DNA of 64,000 nucleotides, taken from assembly GCF_013114625.1 (NCBI RefSeq), contig NZ_VTXD01000013.1, forward strand, positions 62,001 through 126,000, read 5' to 3'. This DNA comes from Vibrio sp. 99-70-13A1 (lineage in GTDB: Bacteria > Pseudomonadota > Gammaproteobacteria > Enterobacterales > Vibrionaceae). A program made the translations under genes and the position numbers. The notes below the pieces were generated by a model. The model was not told the origin of the DNA, did no database searches, and saw only the letters and a program-made list of their open reading frames with translations. Shown piece after piece: positions 1-9,765 of the stretch (its first letter is position 1; each line of letters begins with the position of its first letter).

Positions 1-67
1 ACAACAATTAAAGTGCTCAAAACTAAAAGCGCAATAACACTATAATAAAACCATTAAGGACAATAAC

Positions 68-526
68 ATGAAGTTAAAAGCTCTCGCCCTTGCGGGGTTG
101 CTCCTCACTCCTTTTGCTCAAGCTAAATCTGATATCATGGCGCACGACTTATACGCTCGCGCAATGCCACCATCATCAGTGACAAGTGCTGTTTTCACCA
201 CGCTTATGAACCATGGCGATAGTGAACGCACACTTATTTCTGCTTCAACTCCTGCAGCAGGAAAAGTCGAGCTTCATGATGTGATTAAAGATGGCGATGT
301 GATGAAAATGCGCCAGGTGCAAAGCATTGCGATACCAGCAAACGGTCACGCCGTATTGAAGCCGGGTAGCTTGCACATCATGTTATTTAATCTAGAAAAG
401 CGCTTAGAAGAAGGGCAAGAAATTGAAATGACCCTTACCTTTGCAAACGGTGAAAATCAAACGCTGCAAGTGCCTGTGAAAAAAGTCATGAGCGGCATGA
501 AGAAGATGGACCATTCTCATCATTAA
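68..526 (+). CDS. Periplasmic copper chaperone, PCu(A)C family
   Basis: A 152-residue protein with a Sec signal peptide (about residues 1-19, ending AQA) and a PCu(A)C/DUF461 beta-sandwich. The copper signature is visible: His in ELHDV, then MKM, then 21 residues later HIM (LHIMLF), matching the family pattern H...M-x21-H-x-M. The C-terminus MDHSHH adds further possible metal ligands. Family members carry Cu(I) in the periplasm and hand it to the CuA site of cytochrome c oxidase. An AAGGA ribosome site lies 8 bases before the ATG. A strong terminator follows immediately, so it ends its transcription unit; any upstream partner (for example Sco) is outside the window. The family assignment is firm; the exact copper client is inferred. 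Confidence 0.9.
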   Translation: MKLKALALAGLLLTPFAQAKSDIMAHDLYARAMPPSSVTSAVFTTLMNHGDSERTLISASTPAAGKVELHDVIKDGDVMKMRQVQSIAIPANGHAVLKPGSLHIMLFNLEKRLEEGQEIEMTLTFANGENQTLQVPVKKVMSGMKKMDHSHH

Positions 527-540
527 GCTTCTTTAAAACA

Positions 541-573
541 AACGGCGAGTACTTTTACCACTCGCCGTTTTCT
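541..573 (+). terminator. Rho-independent terminator after the PCu(A)C gene
   Basis: Perfect 9-bp stem AACGGCGAG (541-549) / CTCGCCGTT (561-569), followed by TTTCT. Confidence 0.8.
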
Positions 574-938
574 GTTACGCTTAGCGCGTATTTAACCCAA
601 TAGAGGACACAAGATGATTGTAATGACGAACCTAAACACGACTGTAAAAGTATCGCGCGTATAACTTGGTAGAAACACCTAAAGACAACTAATTTCCTAC
701 CAATTTAATTACTCAATTTCACAGCTAGCCAGTTTCAACACTAGCCAATAGCTAAATTTGAGTTATTACCCCCACTACCTTTACCCGTGTAATTAATTAC
801 CGGGGTCTACATCAATTCCATTTGACCCTAACTCAAACGTTTTTATGACGTCTCGAGCCTATAACTGTTTCTTAAGCTAAATAGCTCAACGAATAAGTAC
901 AGTTCTGATACGGTTCGCACGTCTAGGGTAAACAAATA
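574..938. other. Intergenic stretch before the RsgA-like gene
   Basis: No convincing ORF, RNA or array seen. The longest start codon with a purine-rich leader (ATG at 613) opens only about 15 codons. The sequence is AT-rich with scattered CTAGCCA motifs near 725-750. It probably holds the promoter of the downstream GTPase gene, but I cannot point to a clear -35/-10 pair. Confidence 0.4.
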
Positions 939-2000
939 ATGAATTCACAAACTGCATTTTCTCATCCAATGACACTTCAACAACTTGGATGGCAACCTGT
1001 ATTCCAGCAGCAACTGACACTTGAAGACTACGACCAATCTATCATTGCTCGTGTTATTGCTCATCATAGAAGCGGCTACACGTTGGCGAGTGAGCAAGGT
1101 GAAATAACCTTACCCATTCACCATAGCCAACCAGCCATGACTGTCGGTGACTGGGTGATCTTAACGCTCGAACAAGAGTTTGACCGCTTGCTTGAAAGGC
1201 AATCTCTGTTTAGCCGAAAAGCAGCGGGCAGCAAAGTATCTGAGCAGTATATTTCCGCTAACATTGACACGGTTTTTATCGTGGTTTCACTCAACAATGA
1301 CTTTAACTTAAGCAGAATTGAACGCTACTTAGCACTTGCCAATGAAGCCCAAGTCGAACCGGTTATTGTTCTAACCAAAAAAGACTTATGTGACGATGTT
1401 GAAGACAAAATTATGCAAGTTCAACAACTCGACCCAATGCTAATGGTGGAGTCAGTGAACAGTTTAGATATCGACTCTACTCAAGTTTTGGCACATTTTT
1501 GCAAAGTAGGTAAAACCGTCGCACTTATGGGTTCATCGGGTGTTGGGAAATCCACATTAGTTAACTCATTGATAGGCAGTGAAGAACAAGAAACAGGGGG
1601 GATTCGAGAAGACGACAGTAAAGGTCGTCATACTACGACATCTCGCTCACTTCACTCTTTGAGCAGTGGTGGCTTGCTTCTGGATACTCCAGGAATGCGT
1701 GAGCTTCAATTAGCCGACTGTGCTGACGGGGTAAGTGAAACCTTTTCTGATATCGAAGAACTCGCTCTGCGCTGTCGCTTCTCAGATTGCCACCACGAAA
1801 CAGAGCCGGGATGTAAAATCATAGCGGCAATTGAAAGTGGCAACCTAACAGAAAGGCGCTTTAAAAATTACCAGAAGCTACTAAGAGAACAAGCTCGAAA
1901 TGGTGCAACGCTAGCCGAGCAGCGTTCACACTATAAGCAGCTTTCTAAAATGTACCGAAACGTGCAATCGGAAAGCCGAAATATAAAACAAGGTAACTAA
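939..2000 (+). CDS. rsgA: Ribosome small-subunit-dependent GTPase A (RsgA/YjeQ-like)
   Basis: A 353-residue circularly permuted GTPase. An N-terminal OB-fold (about 35-90) is followed by the permuted motifs: G4 as LTKKD (about 145), then the P-loop GSSGVGKST (about 199-207), then switch region and DTPG. The C-terminal zinc finger appears as CRFSDCHH...C (about 275-292). RsgA helps late 30S maturation and hydrolyses GTP on the ribosome. At 353 residues it matches the family. Vibrios usually keep an rsgA next to orn/psd on the main chromosome. None of those neighbours is here, so this may be the second, divergent paralogue; that is inference. The gene stands alone between a long leader and a terminator. 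Confidence 0.85.
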   Translation: MNSQTAFSHPMTLQQLGWQPVFQQQLTLEDYDQSIIARVIAHHRSGYTLASEQGEITLPIHHSQPAMTVGDWVILTLEQEFDRLLERQSLFSRKAAGSKVSEQYISANIDTVFIVVSLNNDFNLSRIERYLALANEAQVEPVIVLTKKDLCDDVEDKIMQVQQLDPMLMVESVNSLDIDSTQVLAHFCKVGKTVALMGSSGVGKSTLVNSLIGSEEQETGGIREDDSKGRHTTTSRSLHSLSSGGLLLDTPGMRELQLADCADGVSETFSDIEELALRCRFSDCHHETEPGCKIIAAIESGNLTERRFKNYQKLLREQARNGATLAEQRSHYKQLSKMYRNVQSESRNIKQGN

Positions 2001-2075
2001 TTAGCCGTGGAATCGAACTAGAACCTGGACTGGATGCTTGTTCGACTTACTCAGCCAACCTTAGGTAACACCATG

Positions 2076-2106
2076 AAACGCCTCTTAATTTTAAGGGGCG
2101 TTTTTA
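2076..2106 (+). terminator. Terminator after rsgA-like gene
   Basis: 13-bp arms AAACGCCTCTTAA (2076-2088) and TTAAGGGGCGTTT (2091-2103) with one G-T pair, followed by TT. Confidence 0.85.
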
Positions 2107-2159
2107 TTGCCTCACTTTTTATTGCTGCCTTTCTTATAACCTCTACCCGCCTCCATCGA

Positions 2160-2191
<32 letters not shown>

Positions 2192-2285
2192 TCATTCATA
2201 AATCACTAGCTGGTTACAAACTACAACTCAAACTAATAATACCTACCGAGAGATATGCTACTGTGTAATATGCTATTAATGATAA

Positions 2286-3263
2286 ATGGAATTAAATGTA
2301 GCTATGAAGACTCTTGAACAAGAACTGTCTCGACTGGATCTCAACCTTCTTGTATCACTTAGTGTATTAATCAAAGAAAAGAATGTTTCTAAAGCAGCAG
2401 AAAAGCTGTACCTCTCCCAACCAGCAATGAGCCGGATATTAGGTCGATTAAGAGACTTATTTAACGACCCTCTGTTTTACCGACAATCTAATGGGCTGCA
2501 ACCCACAACTAAAGCACTAGAACTAGAGCCCAGACTTGACGCCATACTTTTCTCTATCGACAACTTAATTAATAGCACTAGCTTCAACCCTGAACTTTGC
2601 GAAAAAACATTCCGTTTATCCATACCACCACTGATGAGCCAGCTACTGACAGCGCCGTTAGCAAAAGCCGTCTATAACGCTTCACCAAAAGTCACTATTG
2701 AAGAGTACCCCTCCTCTTATGACCCAATACTATTACTTAAAGAAGGTCAGGTAGATTTTTCTATACACGTAGAAAAACCACCAGCTAATGGAGAATATCA
2801 TTCAGAAAAAATTGGCTCATCTTACCCTGTTATATATGGTGCAGCCGACCACCCTCTGCTGAGCCAGCAAGACATTACATTAGATGATTGTCTCCAGTAC
2901 CCTTTCGTCGATTTATCCTTGGACATTCGCTCTAACCATGAATACCTAAACCCGCTAGATATCGAATTAGCAAAGCGCGGTAAGACTAGAAATATAGCCC
3001 TTAAATCAGGACAACTTTCAACGTTAACGGATTCAATCGAAAATACAAATCGCCTGATAATAGCCAGTCACGCTTTAGTTCAAAGTAAAGGTTTTGATGT
3101 TCGATTAAGTCCAATAAAGCACTTTGATGAAGAGCCTTATAAGGTCCACATTTATCTGATAGAGCACAGGCGAACGCTTTCTAGCACTCCTCACACATGG
3201 TTGAAATCTCTTATTGTTGAATCCATTAAAGATAAAATTTCAGTTTCGCCTATTAACGTCTAA
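2286..3263 (+). CDS. LysR-family transcriptional regulator
   Basis: 325 residues. The N-terminal winged helix-turn-helix (about 18-77) reads LDLNLLVSL...NVSKAAEKLYLSQPAMSR and ends FNDPLFYR, the pattern of the NodD/LeuO-like branch. A substrate-binding-type effector domain follows (about 105-315). A second Met at codon 7 is an alternative start; neither start has a strong ribosome site. It lies upstream of, and in the same direction as, a DUF1254 secreted protein with a hexamer array between them, so regulation of that gene is possible but not shown. The effector is unknown. Confidence 0.85.
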   Translation: MELNVAMKTLEQELSRLDLNLLVSLSVLIKEKNVSKAAEKLYLSQPAMSRILGRLRDLFNDPLFYRQSNGLQPTTKALELEPRLDAILFSIDNLINSTSFNPELCEKTFRLSIPPLMSQLLTAPLAKAVYNASPKVTIEEYPSSYDPILLLKEGQVDFSIHVEKPPANGEYHSEKIGSSYPVIYGAADHPLLSQQDITLDDCLQYPFVDLSLDIRSNHEYLNPLDIELAKRGKTRNIALKSGQLSTLTDSIENTNRLIIASHALVQSKGFDVRLSPIKHFDEEPYKVHIYLIEHRRTLSSTPHTWLKSLIVESIKDKISVSPINV

Positions 3264-3281
3264 GTACATAAGTAAATGATA

Positions 3282-3317
3282 TTTAGGTTTAGGTTTAGGT
3301 TTAGGTTTAGGTTTAGG
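3282..3317. repeat. Hexamer array TTTAGG x6
   Basis: Six perfect tandem copies of TTTAGG starting 19 bases after the stop of the LysR gene. It resembles a telomere repeat by chance; here it is internal and short. Confidence 0.9.
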
Positions 3318-3437
3318 TAAATTGATATGCGTCAGTGGTATATCAGTCATCCATTTTCTTCATTATTCGTCATATTAGATATTGTCTATAGTAAAACCAC
3401 TTACCCAATATCACGATATTCCACTGAGGAAATGATC

Positions 3438-4505
3438 ATGAAAACGACCACTACAGCGAAAGCACTTATTATTGCCTTAACCACATTTGGTAGCTGCTCT
3501 GCTTTTGCGGAACCAGCAGAGTCTCTTGACTCCTTTTTCTCAGAACAAGGGAAAAGCATAACAACGGCAGAATACCCAACAGCCGAAACCTCGCACCAAA
3601 TGCTTAAAAATCAAGATTTGGTGGGCGTGAATCACTTTCTACATAAACGCACGCTCACCCCAACTGACAAGCAACCAGTAGTAAGAATGAATCGTGATAC
3701 TTACTATTCAATGGCAGTTGTAGATGTGTCTAAAGGTGCAACCGTCACCATGCCTGAAGTGCCGGAAGGAAAGTACATTTCAGTTCAGCCAGTCACGGAA
3801 GATCACCGAATTCAGCCCATGAGTTATGGTTCAGGTTCATTCGAACTTTCAACTCACACTGGGACCCATCTATATTTAGTCATTCGCCTAGATTCAACCT
3901 TTACGCAAGAAGAAGCAGCAAAACTTCAAGATCAAATGAAGATAACCGCCAACAGCGATCAAGCTTTCACGGCAGAACCGGTGAACGAAGCCTCTTTTAA
4001 GGAAGTTGAAACTGAACTAAAAACTAAAATGCCCGCTATTTTCAAGCGAGATGGCAGCAATGCTCTAACCGGAATGTTTACGGCTCCTGGGGATTCATCT
4101 AATAAATTGTTCACTCAAGAAAAATATGAAGTTGGGGCTGCAATTGGATGGGGCGGTGCGCAGGTACAGGACAATATTTATGAAATATCGGGAGATTACC
4201 CAACAAATATTTGTCATCAAGCGACATTCCAAGATCCAAAGAATAAAGCATTCTGGTCAATCACCGTTTATGACAAGGCTGGTTTTATGTTTAACGACTT
4301 AGCAAATTTGAGTTCAAATACAGCAGTTCCTAATGACGATGGTAGTTTCACATTAAGCTTTGGCTGTGGGTCTGACGCACCCAATAATATTGAAACAAAT
4401 AACGATTCTGGCGTTTTCAACTTAGGGGTTCGTCACTATCAACCAAGCAAATTAGTTCAAGTGGATGGCTTTCGAGTATTACCTACAGTTGAAGCTGTAA
4501 ATTAA
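3438..4505 (+). CDS. Secreted DUF1254/DUF1214 domain protein
   Basis: About 355 residues from the chosen start. GAGGA at 3426-3430 is 7 bases from the ATG at 3438, whereas the farther upstream in-frame start at 3327 would bury the signal peptide. Residues 1-23 form a Sec signal (LIIALTTFGSCSAFA). The middle part carries the DUF1254 pattern RMNRDTYYS...YISVQPV and the C-terminal part the DUF1214 pattern GWGGAQVQDN...FWSITVYD. Such proteins are widespread periplasmic or envelope proteins of no firmly established biochemical role, so I assign none. A LysR gene lies upstream and a terminator follows. Confidence 0.85.
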   Translation: MKTTTTAKALIIALTTFGSCSAFAEPAESLDSFFSEQGKSITTAEYPTAETSHQMLKNQDLVGVNHFLHKRTLTPTDKQPVVRMNRDTYYSMAVVDVSKGATVTMPEVPEGKYISVQPVTEDHRIQPMSYGSGSFELSTHTGTHLYLVIRLDSTFTQEEAAKLQDQMKITANSDQAFTAEPVNEASFKEVETELKTKMPAIFKRDGSNALTGMFTAPGDSSNKLFTQEKYEVGAAIGWGGAQVQDNIYEISGDYPTNICHQATFQDPKNKAFWSITVYDKAGFMFNDLANLSSNTAVPNDDGSFTLSFGCGSDAPNNIETNNDSGVFNLGVRHYQPSKLVQVDGFRVLPTVEAVN

Positions 4506-4525
4506 TTTTATCTATCGCTAAGAAG

Positions 4526-4549
4526 CTAAGCAACTAAGCAACTAAGCAA
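4526..4549. repeat. Octamer array CTAAGCAA x3
   Basis: Three perfect tandem copies of CTAAGCAA, preceded by a decayed copy (GCTAAGAAG), starting about 20 bases after the stop codon of the DUF1254 gene. Confidence 0.85.
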
Positions 4550-4558
4550 GGACAATCA

Positions 4559-4588
4559 CTCACCTCTAAATTATGGAGGTGAGTTTTA
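4559..4588 (+). terminator. Terminator after DUF1254 gene
   Basis: 8-bp perfect stem CTCACCTC (4559-4566) / GAGGTGAG (4576-4583) followed by TTTT. Confidence 0.8.
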
Positions 4589-4946
4589 TTTGAGCTCTAA
4601 ACAAAAAAATCTTCCTGATACCATCAAAACAGCTCTAATCACTGCAAACCATTTCAATCCGCCTTTTCCATTCACATTACGAATAGATATTCCAAGCACA
4701 AATGTCGAAATTTTATGCATATAAACTGAAGTTCACAGCAGTATTTCACCCCAACCTGTAACATATAATCAACATTAGAACTTATATTAAGCACGTAGAG
4801 CAAACAATTACTCTAAAAACAAACTATTCCTAGACACAAAATATTATGTAGTTACCATAACGACTATTCGGCTAATGAATAGACGAAATGATCGTGCTTT
4901 TATAAAACACGACAAACTATAACAACTAAATAATTGCAGGTATTTT
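4589..4946. other. Long AT-rich leader of sstT
   Basis: About 360 bases without a convincing gene. An antisense ORF reaching in from sstT (ends 4844) has no coding character. The stretch probably holds the sstT promoter; no recognisable riboswitch or operator was found. Confidence 0.4.
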
Positions 4947-6164
4947 ATGCAAAATAACAACATCGTAGCTCGCATTGCTCGTGGAAACTTAGTTCTCCAG
5001 ATCCTTGCGGGTATTGTTTTTGGTGTCATTCTAGCAATGGTGTCACCATCAGCAGCCCAAGACGCAGGCCTACTTGGTAGCCTGTTTGTAGGTGCATTAA
5101 AAGCAGTAGCCCCAATTTTGGTATTCATTCTTGTTGCTGCTTCTATTGCAAACCAGAAGAAAGGTCAGCATACCCATATGCGACCAATCATCGTACTTTA
5201 CCTTTTTGGTACGTTTTCAGCGGCTCTAACCGCTGTGGTATTAAGCTTCATGTTCCCAACCACCTTGACACTGGTTGCTGGCGCTGAAGGTGCAAACCCT
5301 CCTCAAGGTATTGCTGAAGTACTCAACACATTACTATTCAAACTTGTTGATAACCCAGTAAGCGCGTTAATGAATGCTAACTACATCGGCATTCTGGCTT
5401 GGGCTGTTGGTCTTGGTCTTGCGCTTCATCACGCTTCATCAACAACGAAAGCTGTATTTGAAGATTTAAGTAACAGTGTTTCTCACATTGTTCGATTTAT
5501 CATTCGCCTTGCTCCTTTTGGTATCTTCGGTCTTGTTTCTGCAACGTTCGCAACAACAGGCTTTGATGCTCTAGCAAGCTATGGTCAACTTCTGGCAGTA
5601 CTTTTAAGCTCAATGCTTATTATTGCTCTTGTAGTTAACCCACTAATCGTATTCGTAAAAACCAAGCAAAACCCTTACCCACTTGTACTGCAATGTATTC
5701 GTGAGTCGGGTGTGACAGCATTCTTTACTCGTTCAAGTGCAGCTAATATTCCAGTAAACATGAACTTATGTAAGAAGCTTGAACTTGATGAAGACACTTA
5801 CTCAGTTTCTATCCCGCTAGGTGCAACCATCAACATGGCTGGTGCTGCAATTACGATCACCGTATTAACGCTAGCAGCTGTTAACACGATGGGCATTGAG
5901 ATTGATATCTTCACAGCAATCTTACTTAGCCTTGTTGCTGCAGTTTCTGCATGTGGTGCTTCTGGCGTAGCTGGCGGTTCATTACTGCTTATTCCACTGG
6001 CGTGTGGTCTTTTTGGTATTTCTAATGATGTGGCAATGCAGGTTGTTGCGGTTGGTTTCATTATTGGTGTGATTCAAGATTCTGCTGAAACAGCATTGAA
6101 CAGCTCAACAGACGTTGTATTCACTGCTGCCGTTTGTAAAGCTGAGCAACAAAAAGCACAGTAA
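4947..6164 (+). CDS. sstT: Na+/serine-threonine symporter SstT
   Basis: 405 residues of the dicarboxylate/amino acid:cation symporter (DAACS) family, with about eight membrane helices. The N-terminus ([20 protein letters not shown]) and the motifs [14 protein letters not shown] and [11 protein letters not shown] match SstT, which couples uptake of serine and threonine to the sodium gradient at the inner membrane. Re-entrant-loop and substrate-site patterns lie at about 255-300 and 325-350. It stands alone between a long leader and a strong terminator. The identification is by whole-length resemblance and is firm. Confidence 0.93.
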   Translation: MQNNNIVARIARGNLVLQILAGIVFGVILAMVSPSAAQDAGLLGSLFVGALKAVAPILVFILVAASIANQKKGQHTHMRPIIVLYLFGTFSAALTAVVLSFMFPTTLTLVAGAEGANPPQGIAEVLNTLLFKLVDNPVSALMNANYIGILAWAVGLGLALHHASSTTKAVFEDLSNSVSHIVRFIIRLAPFGIFGLVSATFATTGFDALASYGQLLAVLLSSMLIIALVVNPLIVFVKTKQNPYPLVLQCIRESGVTAFFTRSSAANIPVNMNLCKKLELDEDTYSVSIPLGATINMAGAAITITVLTLAAVNTMGIEIDIFTAILLSLVAAVSACGASGVAGGSLLLIPLACGLFGISNDVAMQVVAVGFIIGVIQDSAETALNSSTDVVFTAAVCKAEQQKAQ

Positions 6165-6207
6165 TACATTCGGGAAAGACTAAGTTCATTTGACTGGTTC
6201 AAACAAA

Positions 6208-6241
6208 AAACGGGGAAGCTAATGCTTCCCCGTTTCTTTTT
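6208..6241 (+). terminator. Terminator after sstT
   Basis: 12-bp perfect stem AAACGGGGAAGC (6208-6219) / GCTTCCCCGTTT (6224-6235), then CTTTTT. Confidence 0.9.
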
Positions 6242-6398
6242 ATTTGTATTCTGTTGGCTCTATATATCCGTGACAACTACTTTAGATAAGCGATATCCGA
6301 ACTAAAGGGCTTTAAGCCGCGCAGTTTGAACCAAGTGGTTTAAAGCTCGATATTTTAAAAATAAGCGGTTTAACAATTAGTAATTTAAAGCTATCAAT

Positions 6399-7601
6399 TT
6401 AAGGCTTGGGCGGCTTAAGCGGCTGAGAAAAGTCCAGTGCCGCAGTAGGTATCGTAGGCTCTACAGCTACAGAAGCGACAGCCTGCTCACGACCTTCTAG
6501 ATCTTGTTGCACTTCACTATTAGGTTGGCTACTTTCTTGTATCGGGCTTGCCTCTTGCTGCTTATCGTCTGAATCTTCTTCTACTTCAACGACTTTTTTG
6601 GGAATGGGCACACCGCGCTTGTACAACTTATTTAACGCTCGAATAATGGAATGCTTAGTTACTGATTTTTGGGTTAGCTTTGCGATAAGTGGTTTAGCTA
6701 AGGACTGCAAACCTACAACAGAATCGACCCCTAAATTAGACCCTACGATATCTCTAACAGGTCTTGCGGGCTCATAACCAAAGTGAGCAGCCATAAATAG
6801 CCAAATATAAGAGATCGCATTTCCGTGTTCGCCTTGATCTCTCCATGCTTCACCCGCACGGCACATCGCTTCAGGGTGGCTTTTTTCAGCGGCACTTTCC
6901 AACCAGTAACATGCAATTCCATGGTTCTTCGGCACACCTACACCATTCAAATAACTGGCACCCAGCTTAAGGTTTCCTTCGATTTTCCCTTTATCTGCAG
7001 CGCCTTTATACCACTTGACAGAAGCTTCAGCAGAGGCGTCTGGGTTCGTTTTATCAACATTCCAATCCCCCATAAAAATCATAGCTTCCGGGTTTCCTGC
7101 TGATGCTGACTCTTCAATTAATGAGTAACCTTTAGGAATATTCTTGGTTGTCCCTCTTCCGAAAATCAGAGCTTTACCCATTTCAAACTTGGCATTCAAA
7201 TCCCCTTCTAAACCAGCAATCGCTAGCTGCCAAAAGTTCGCTTGCTCTTTAAGAATCAGGTCTTCTCTTTTACGCATGCTGATACGCACAATGCCATACA
7301 TGCCATTCATGTCATCCAGCTGGGCGGCTTTTTCGTACCAATATAAAGCCTCTTTCAAATTCGTTCTTTCTGCTTCTTTCGCTAGAAATAGAATGGATGG
7401 AAGATGACCCGTTTCAGCTTTAAAAAGACGTTCTTGTTTCTCTTGTTTTCGTGCTTTTTCAATCGCTTTTCGGTAAGCCACTTCACGCGCTTTTCTTTCT
7501 TCCTCAACACGCTGCTTTCTTAAAGACAGCGACATGAGCCAGATAAACACAAGCAGAAGTGATAGAGCTGTCGCACCAATTGCGATTCCCATAGTACTCA
7601 T
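6399..7601 (-). CDS. Membrane-anchored Sel1-repeat protein
   Basis: 400 residues. One N-terminal membrane helix (about 5-25) is followed by a charged, probably coiled segment rich in R, K and E (about 28-62). Sel1-like/TPR repeats then run from about 75 to 290: ALYWYEKAAQLDDMNGMYG, AMIFMGDWN...SVKWYKGAADKG, NLKLGASYLNG...ACYWLESAAEKSHPEAM. The C-terminal tail (about 340-400) is acidic, Glu/Gln/Pro-rich and probably disordered. Sel1 repeats scaffold protein-protein contacts; no specific partner can be named. The gene stands alone on the minus strand, and decayed TTTAAAGCT repeats lie just past its stop. Confidence 0.8.
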   Translation of the reverse strand: MSTMGIAIGATALSLLLVFIWLMSLSLRKQRVEEERKAREVAYRKAIEKARKQEKQERLFKAETGHLPSILFLAKEAERTNLKEALYWYEKAAQLDDMNGMYGIVRISMRKREDLILKEQANFWQLAIAGLEGDLNAKFEMGKALIFGRGTTKNIPKGYSLIEESASAGNPEAMIFMGDWNVDKTNPDASAEASVKWYKGAADKGKIEGNLKLGASYLNGVGVPKNHGIACYWLESAAEKSHPEAMCRAGEAWRDQGEHGNAISYIWLFMAAHFGYEPARPVRDIVGSNLGVDSVVGLQSLAKPLIAKLTQKSVTKHSIIRALNKLYKRGVPIPKKVVEVEEDSDDKQQEASPIQESSQPNSEVQQDLEGREQAVASVAVEPTIPTAALDFSQPLKPPKP

Positions 7602-8108
7602 AAAAATTCTTAATGTTGGTAAGCTGATTTCAGATACCGAAGTGGAAAATACAATCAGCTTTAGATGATATCTATTTTAGCGGCTATTCGTGGAAAACCT
7701 GAAGAGGACGCATGAATTAATAAACATATTTCAGAAGAAACTGACAGAAGTAAGCAACTGTTGATGATAATTCCACTATACAGCCATTAGTTCGTGAGAT
7801 TTCATTTGGAATTGACCGTTGTGATCTTCAATCATATCTTTTCAAATGGTAAGTCTAGATTAAGTGGTAGTCGCCGCTGCTAGATTAGCAATTACCTGCA
7901 AAAACCCATAAGGCGTAATAAGTTTAGAATATTAGATCGCAAAGGAACCAACACCTTGTATCTATTAGAGTTTACAATGTAAATTAAACTTCGATAAACA
8001 TGTTAACTCGCTGTATTACTAAACATTTAATGCTGATTAATACAGCAAAGGCGCATTCATTTGAGTACGCCTTTTCATTATTCAGCAGATTCTTTATTCA
8101 GTAATTTA
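7602..8108. other. 507-bp gap between the Sel1 gene and a LysR gene
   Basis: No ORF with coding character. A 7-bp hairpin AAAGGCG (8047-8053) / CGCCTTT (8068-8074) followed by T lies near the 3' end of the minus-strand LysR gene. It could terminate a plus-strand transcript of unknown origin or form a weak minus-strand end. A small RNA in this gap is possible but unsupported. Confidence 0.35.
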
Positions 8109-9041
8109 TTACTTTTTCAGTAGATTCTGTTCCCACATCGGGGGACTACCAATATAGTCTTGCACGCTTTGGATAAACTCTTTCACTAGCTTAGTTTGCT
8201 TTCGGTGCGGGTAAATTGCGTAAATTGCCGTATCTAACCTAGAAATATGATAGTCAGGGAGCAAGGTGACTAAGCCTAACTCTTCCATTGAGTAATGAAG
8301 GTTAGATAAATCAAGCAAGGTATAACCGAGCCCATCACTGACTCCAGCAACGATTGTTCGCACATCACTAACAACAAAATTGCCTTTCATTTTCCAGCTA
8401 TGGTACAGGTCACTTCCCGGACTTTCATTAATACGAAGGTGGTCTAATGTAATATCTCTATTGCTGTAAATTATTGCAGGAAGCTTAATCAAATCTTGTG
8501 GCGTTTCAGGCATTCCATGTTGCTCGACAAACTCTTTAGAAGCCACCAGCAAGAAGTGAGTGTCTGCAATTTTTCGAGCGATAAGGTTAGATTCCGCCAA
8601 CTTGCCAATTCGAAACGCAATATCGTATTGATCAGCAATGATATCGGCTTTCTTATCATTTAAAGACAAGGAAATTTGTACGTCTGGATAGCGCTTCATA
8701 AAATCAGACACTATCGGCTGCAGATATTGCTGACCAAAATAAATGGGGGTCGTTATACGCAGCATCCCTTTCGGTTCAGATTGATACGAATCAGCAATAC
8801 CTTGGATTTGGTCAAGCGTGTCTTGAAGAACATGAGTTTGAGCAAGAATGTCTTCACCGGCAGAGGTTAAAGAAAAGGAACGAGTCGACCGATTCAAAAG
8901 CTGCACACCAAGATCAGCTTCCAACTTCTTAATTTGCTTTGAAAGTGAAGAGTTATCCATATTGTGTAAAGCCGCAGCCTTGGTAAAAGACCCTTGCTGG
9001 ACGACATCAAGAAACAATAACAACTGGTTCGTATTTGGCAC
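8109..9041 (-). CDS. LysR-family transcriptional regulator
   Basis: 310 residues with a GTG start preceded by AAGGAAAG. The DNA-binding domain (about 1-60) reads NQLLLFLDVVQQGSFTKAA...DNSSLSKQIKKLE. The effector domain (about 90-300) contains RITTPIYFGQQYLQPIV and RIGKLAESNLIARKI, typical of the CrgA/AphB-like branch. It lies 53 bases downstream of the Lrp-family gene on the same strand, so the two may share a transcript. The target is unknown. Confidence 0.85.
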   Translation of the reverse strand: MPNTNQLLLFLDVVQQGSFTKAAALHNMDNSSLSKQIKKLEADLGVQLLNRSTRSFSLTSAGEDILAQTHVLQDTLDQIQGIADSYQSEPKGMLRITTPIYFGQQYLQPIVSDFMKRYPDVQISLSLNDKKADIIADQYDIAFRIGKLAESNLIARKIADTHFLLVASKEFVEQHGMPETPQDLIKLPAIIYSNRDITLDHLRINESPGSDLYHSWKMKGNFVVSDVRTIVAGVSDGLGYTLLDLSNLHYSMEELGLVTLLPDYHISRLDTAIYAIYPHRKQTKLVKEFIQSVQDYIGSPPMWEQNLLKK

Positions 9042-9093
9042 TTTCTTTCCTTAATCTGTAGCTCAATCGTTCACACAAATTTAGTCATTATAA

Positions 9094-9534
9094 CTAGCGT
9101 TCATCTTTAGGCGTGTCCATGACCACCATGGTAGAAATGGCTTTCACTTGGGCACATTCACCTAATACGTCGGCATGAAATTTTTTATAACTTGGTAAAT
9201 CACGGGTTTCTACTCGTAATAAGTACTCATTAGCACCCGTAATATTGTGGCATTCCACCACTTCACTTTCTAAGCTGACATGTTGTTCGAATTCAAGTTG
9301 AGCCGCTTTACTGTGACTAGATAAACCAATCGATACGTAAGCAATAAAACCAACGCCCATTTGCACATTATCTAATACCGCGCGATAACCTTGAATCACC
9401 CCTTTTTTCTCTAGATCTTGCACTCGCCTTAGCGTTGCAGATGGAGATAACCCTACCCTTTCAGAAAGGTCTACATTGGAGATTCTGCCGTCAGCTTTTA
9501 GCTCATGCAATATTCTTTCGTCAAATCTATCCAT
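9094..9534 (-). CDS. Lrp/AsnC-family transcriptional regulator
   Basis: 146 residues. The N-terminal AsnC helix-turn-helix (about 1-60) reads MDRFDERILHELKADGRIS...GLSPSATLRRVQDLEKKGVI. The C-terminal RAM ligand-binding domain (about 65-140) includes GANEYLLRVETRD. Such small regulators sense amino acids and often control a divergent exporter. Here a LysE-type exporter starts 231 bases away in the opposite direction, which strongly suggests control of it. The ligand amino acid cannot be read from sequence. Confidence 0.88.
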   Translation of the reverse strand: MDRFDERILHELKADGRISNVDLSERVGLSPSATLRRVQDLEKKGVIQGYRAVLDNVQMGVGFIAYVSIGLSSHSKAAQLEFEQHVSLESEVVECHNITGANEYLLRVETRDLPSYKKFHADVLGECAQVKAISTMVVMDTPKDER

Positions 9535-9765
9535 AGCCGTTGTTTATTGCTCAAAAACCTTTAATGAGATGAATATAAACACAAAATTGCGGTGCTTTCC
9601 ACCTAGTATGAAGCTTGACCGGTCAGACAAGATTCTCATGCCTATATTTCAATGCTCGTTGGTTTACCACTTCTGCATTCGCACTATTTGCATTCACTCA
9701 TATTTTAAGCTCGTACATCACATGCATACGGTGCTTACTCAGCATACATAAAAATGGAGAACACT

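Noticed and set aside
613-660. Short ORF after GAGGAC in the rsgA leader
   Set aside because: Only about 15 codons, no recognisable leader-peptide or attenuator hairpin.
3282-3317. Telomere-like TTTAGG repeat
   Set aside because: Only 36 bases, internal, in a bacterial genome with many other short arrays. The resemblance is coincidental.
4844-5128. ORF antisense to the start of sstT
   Set aside because: Composition mirrors the sstT coding strand, it has no family resemblance and no ribosome site.
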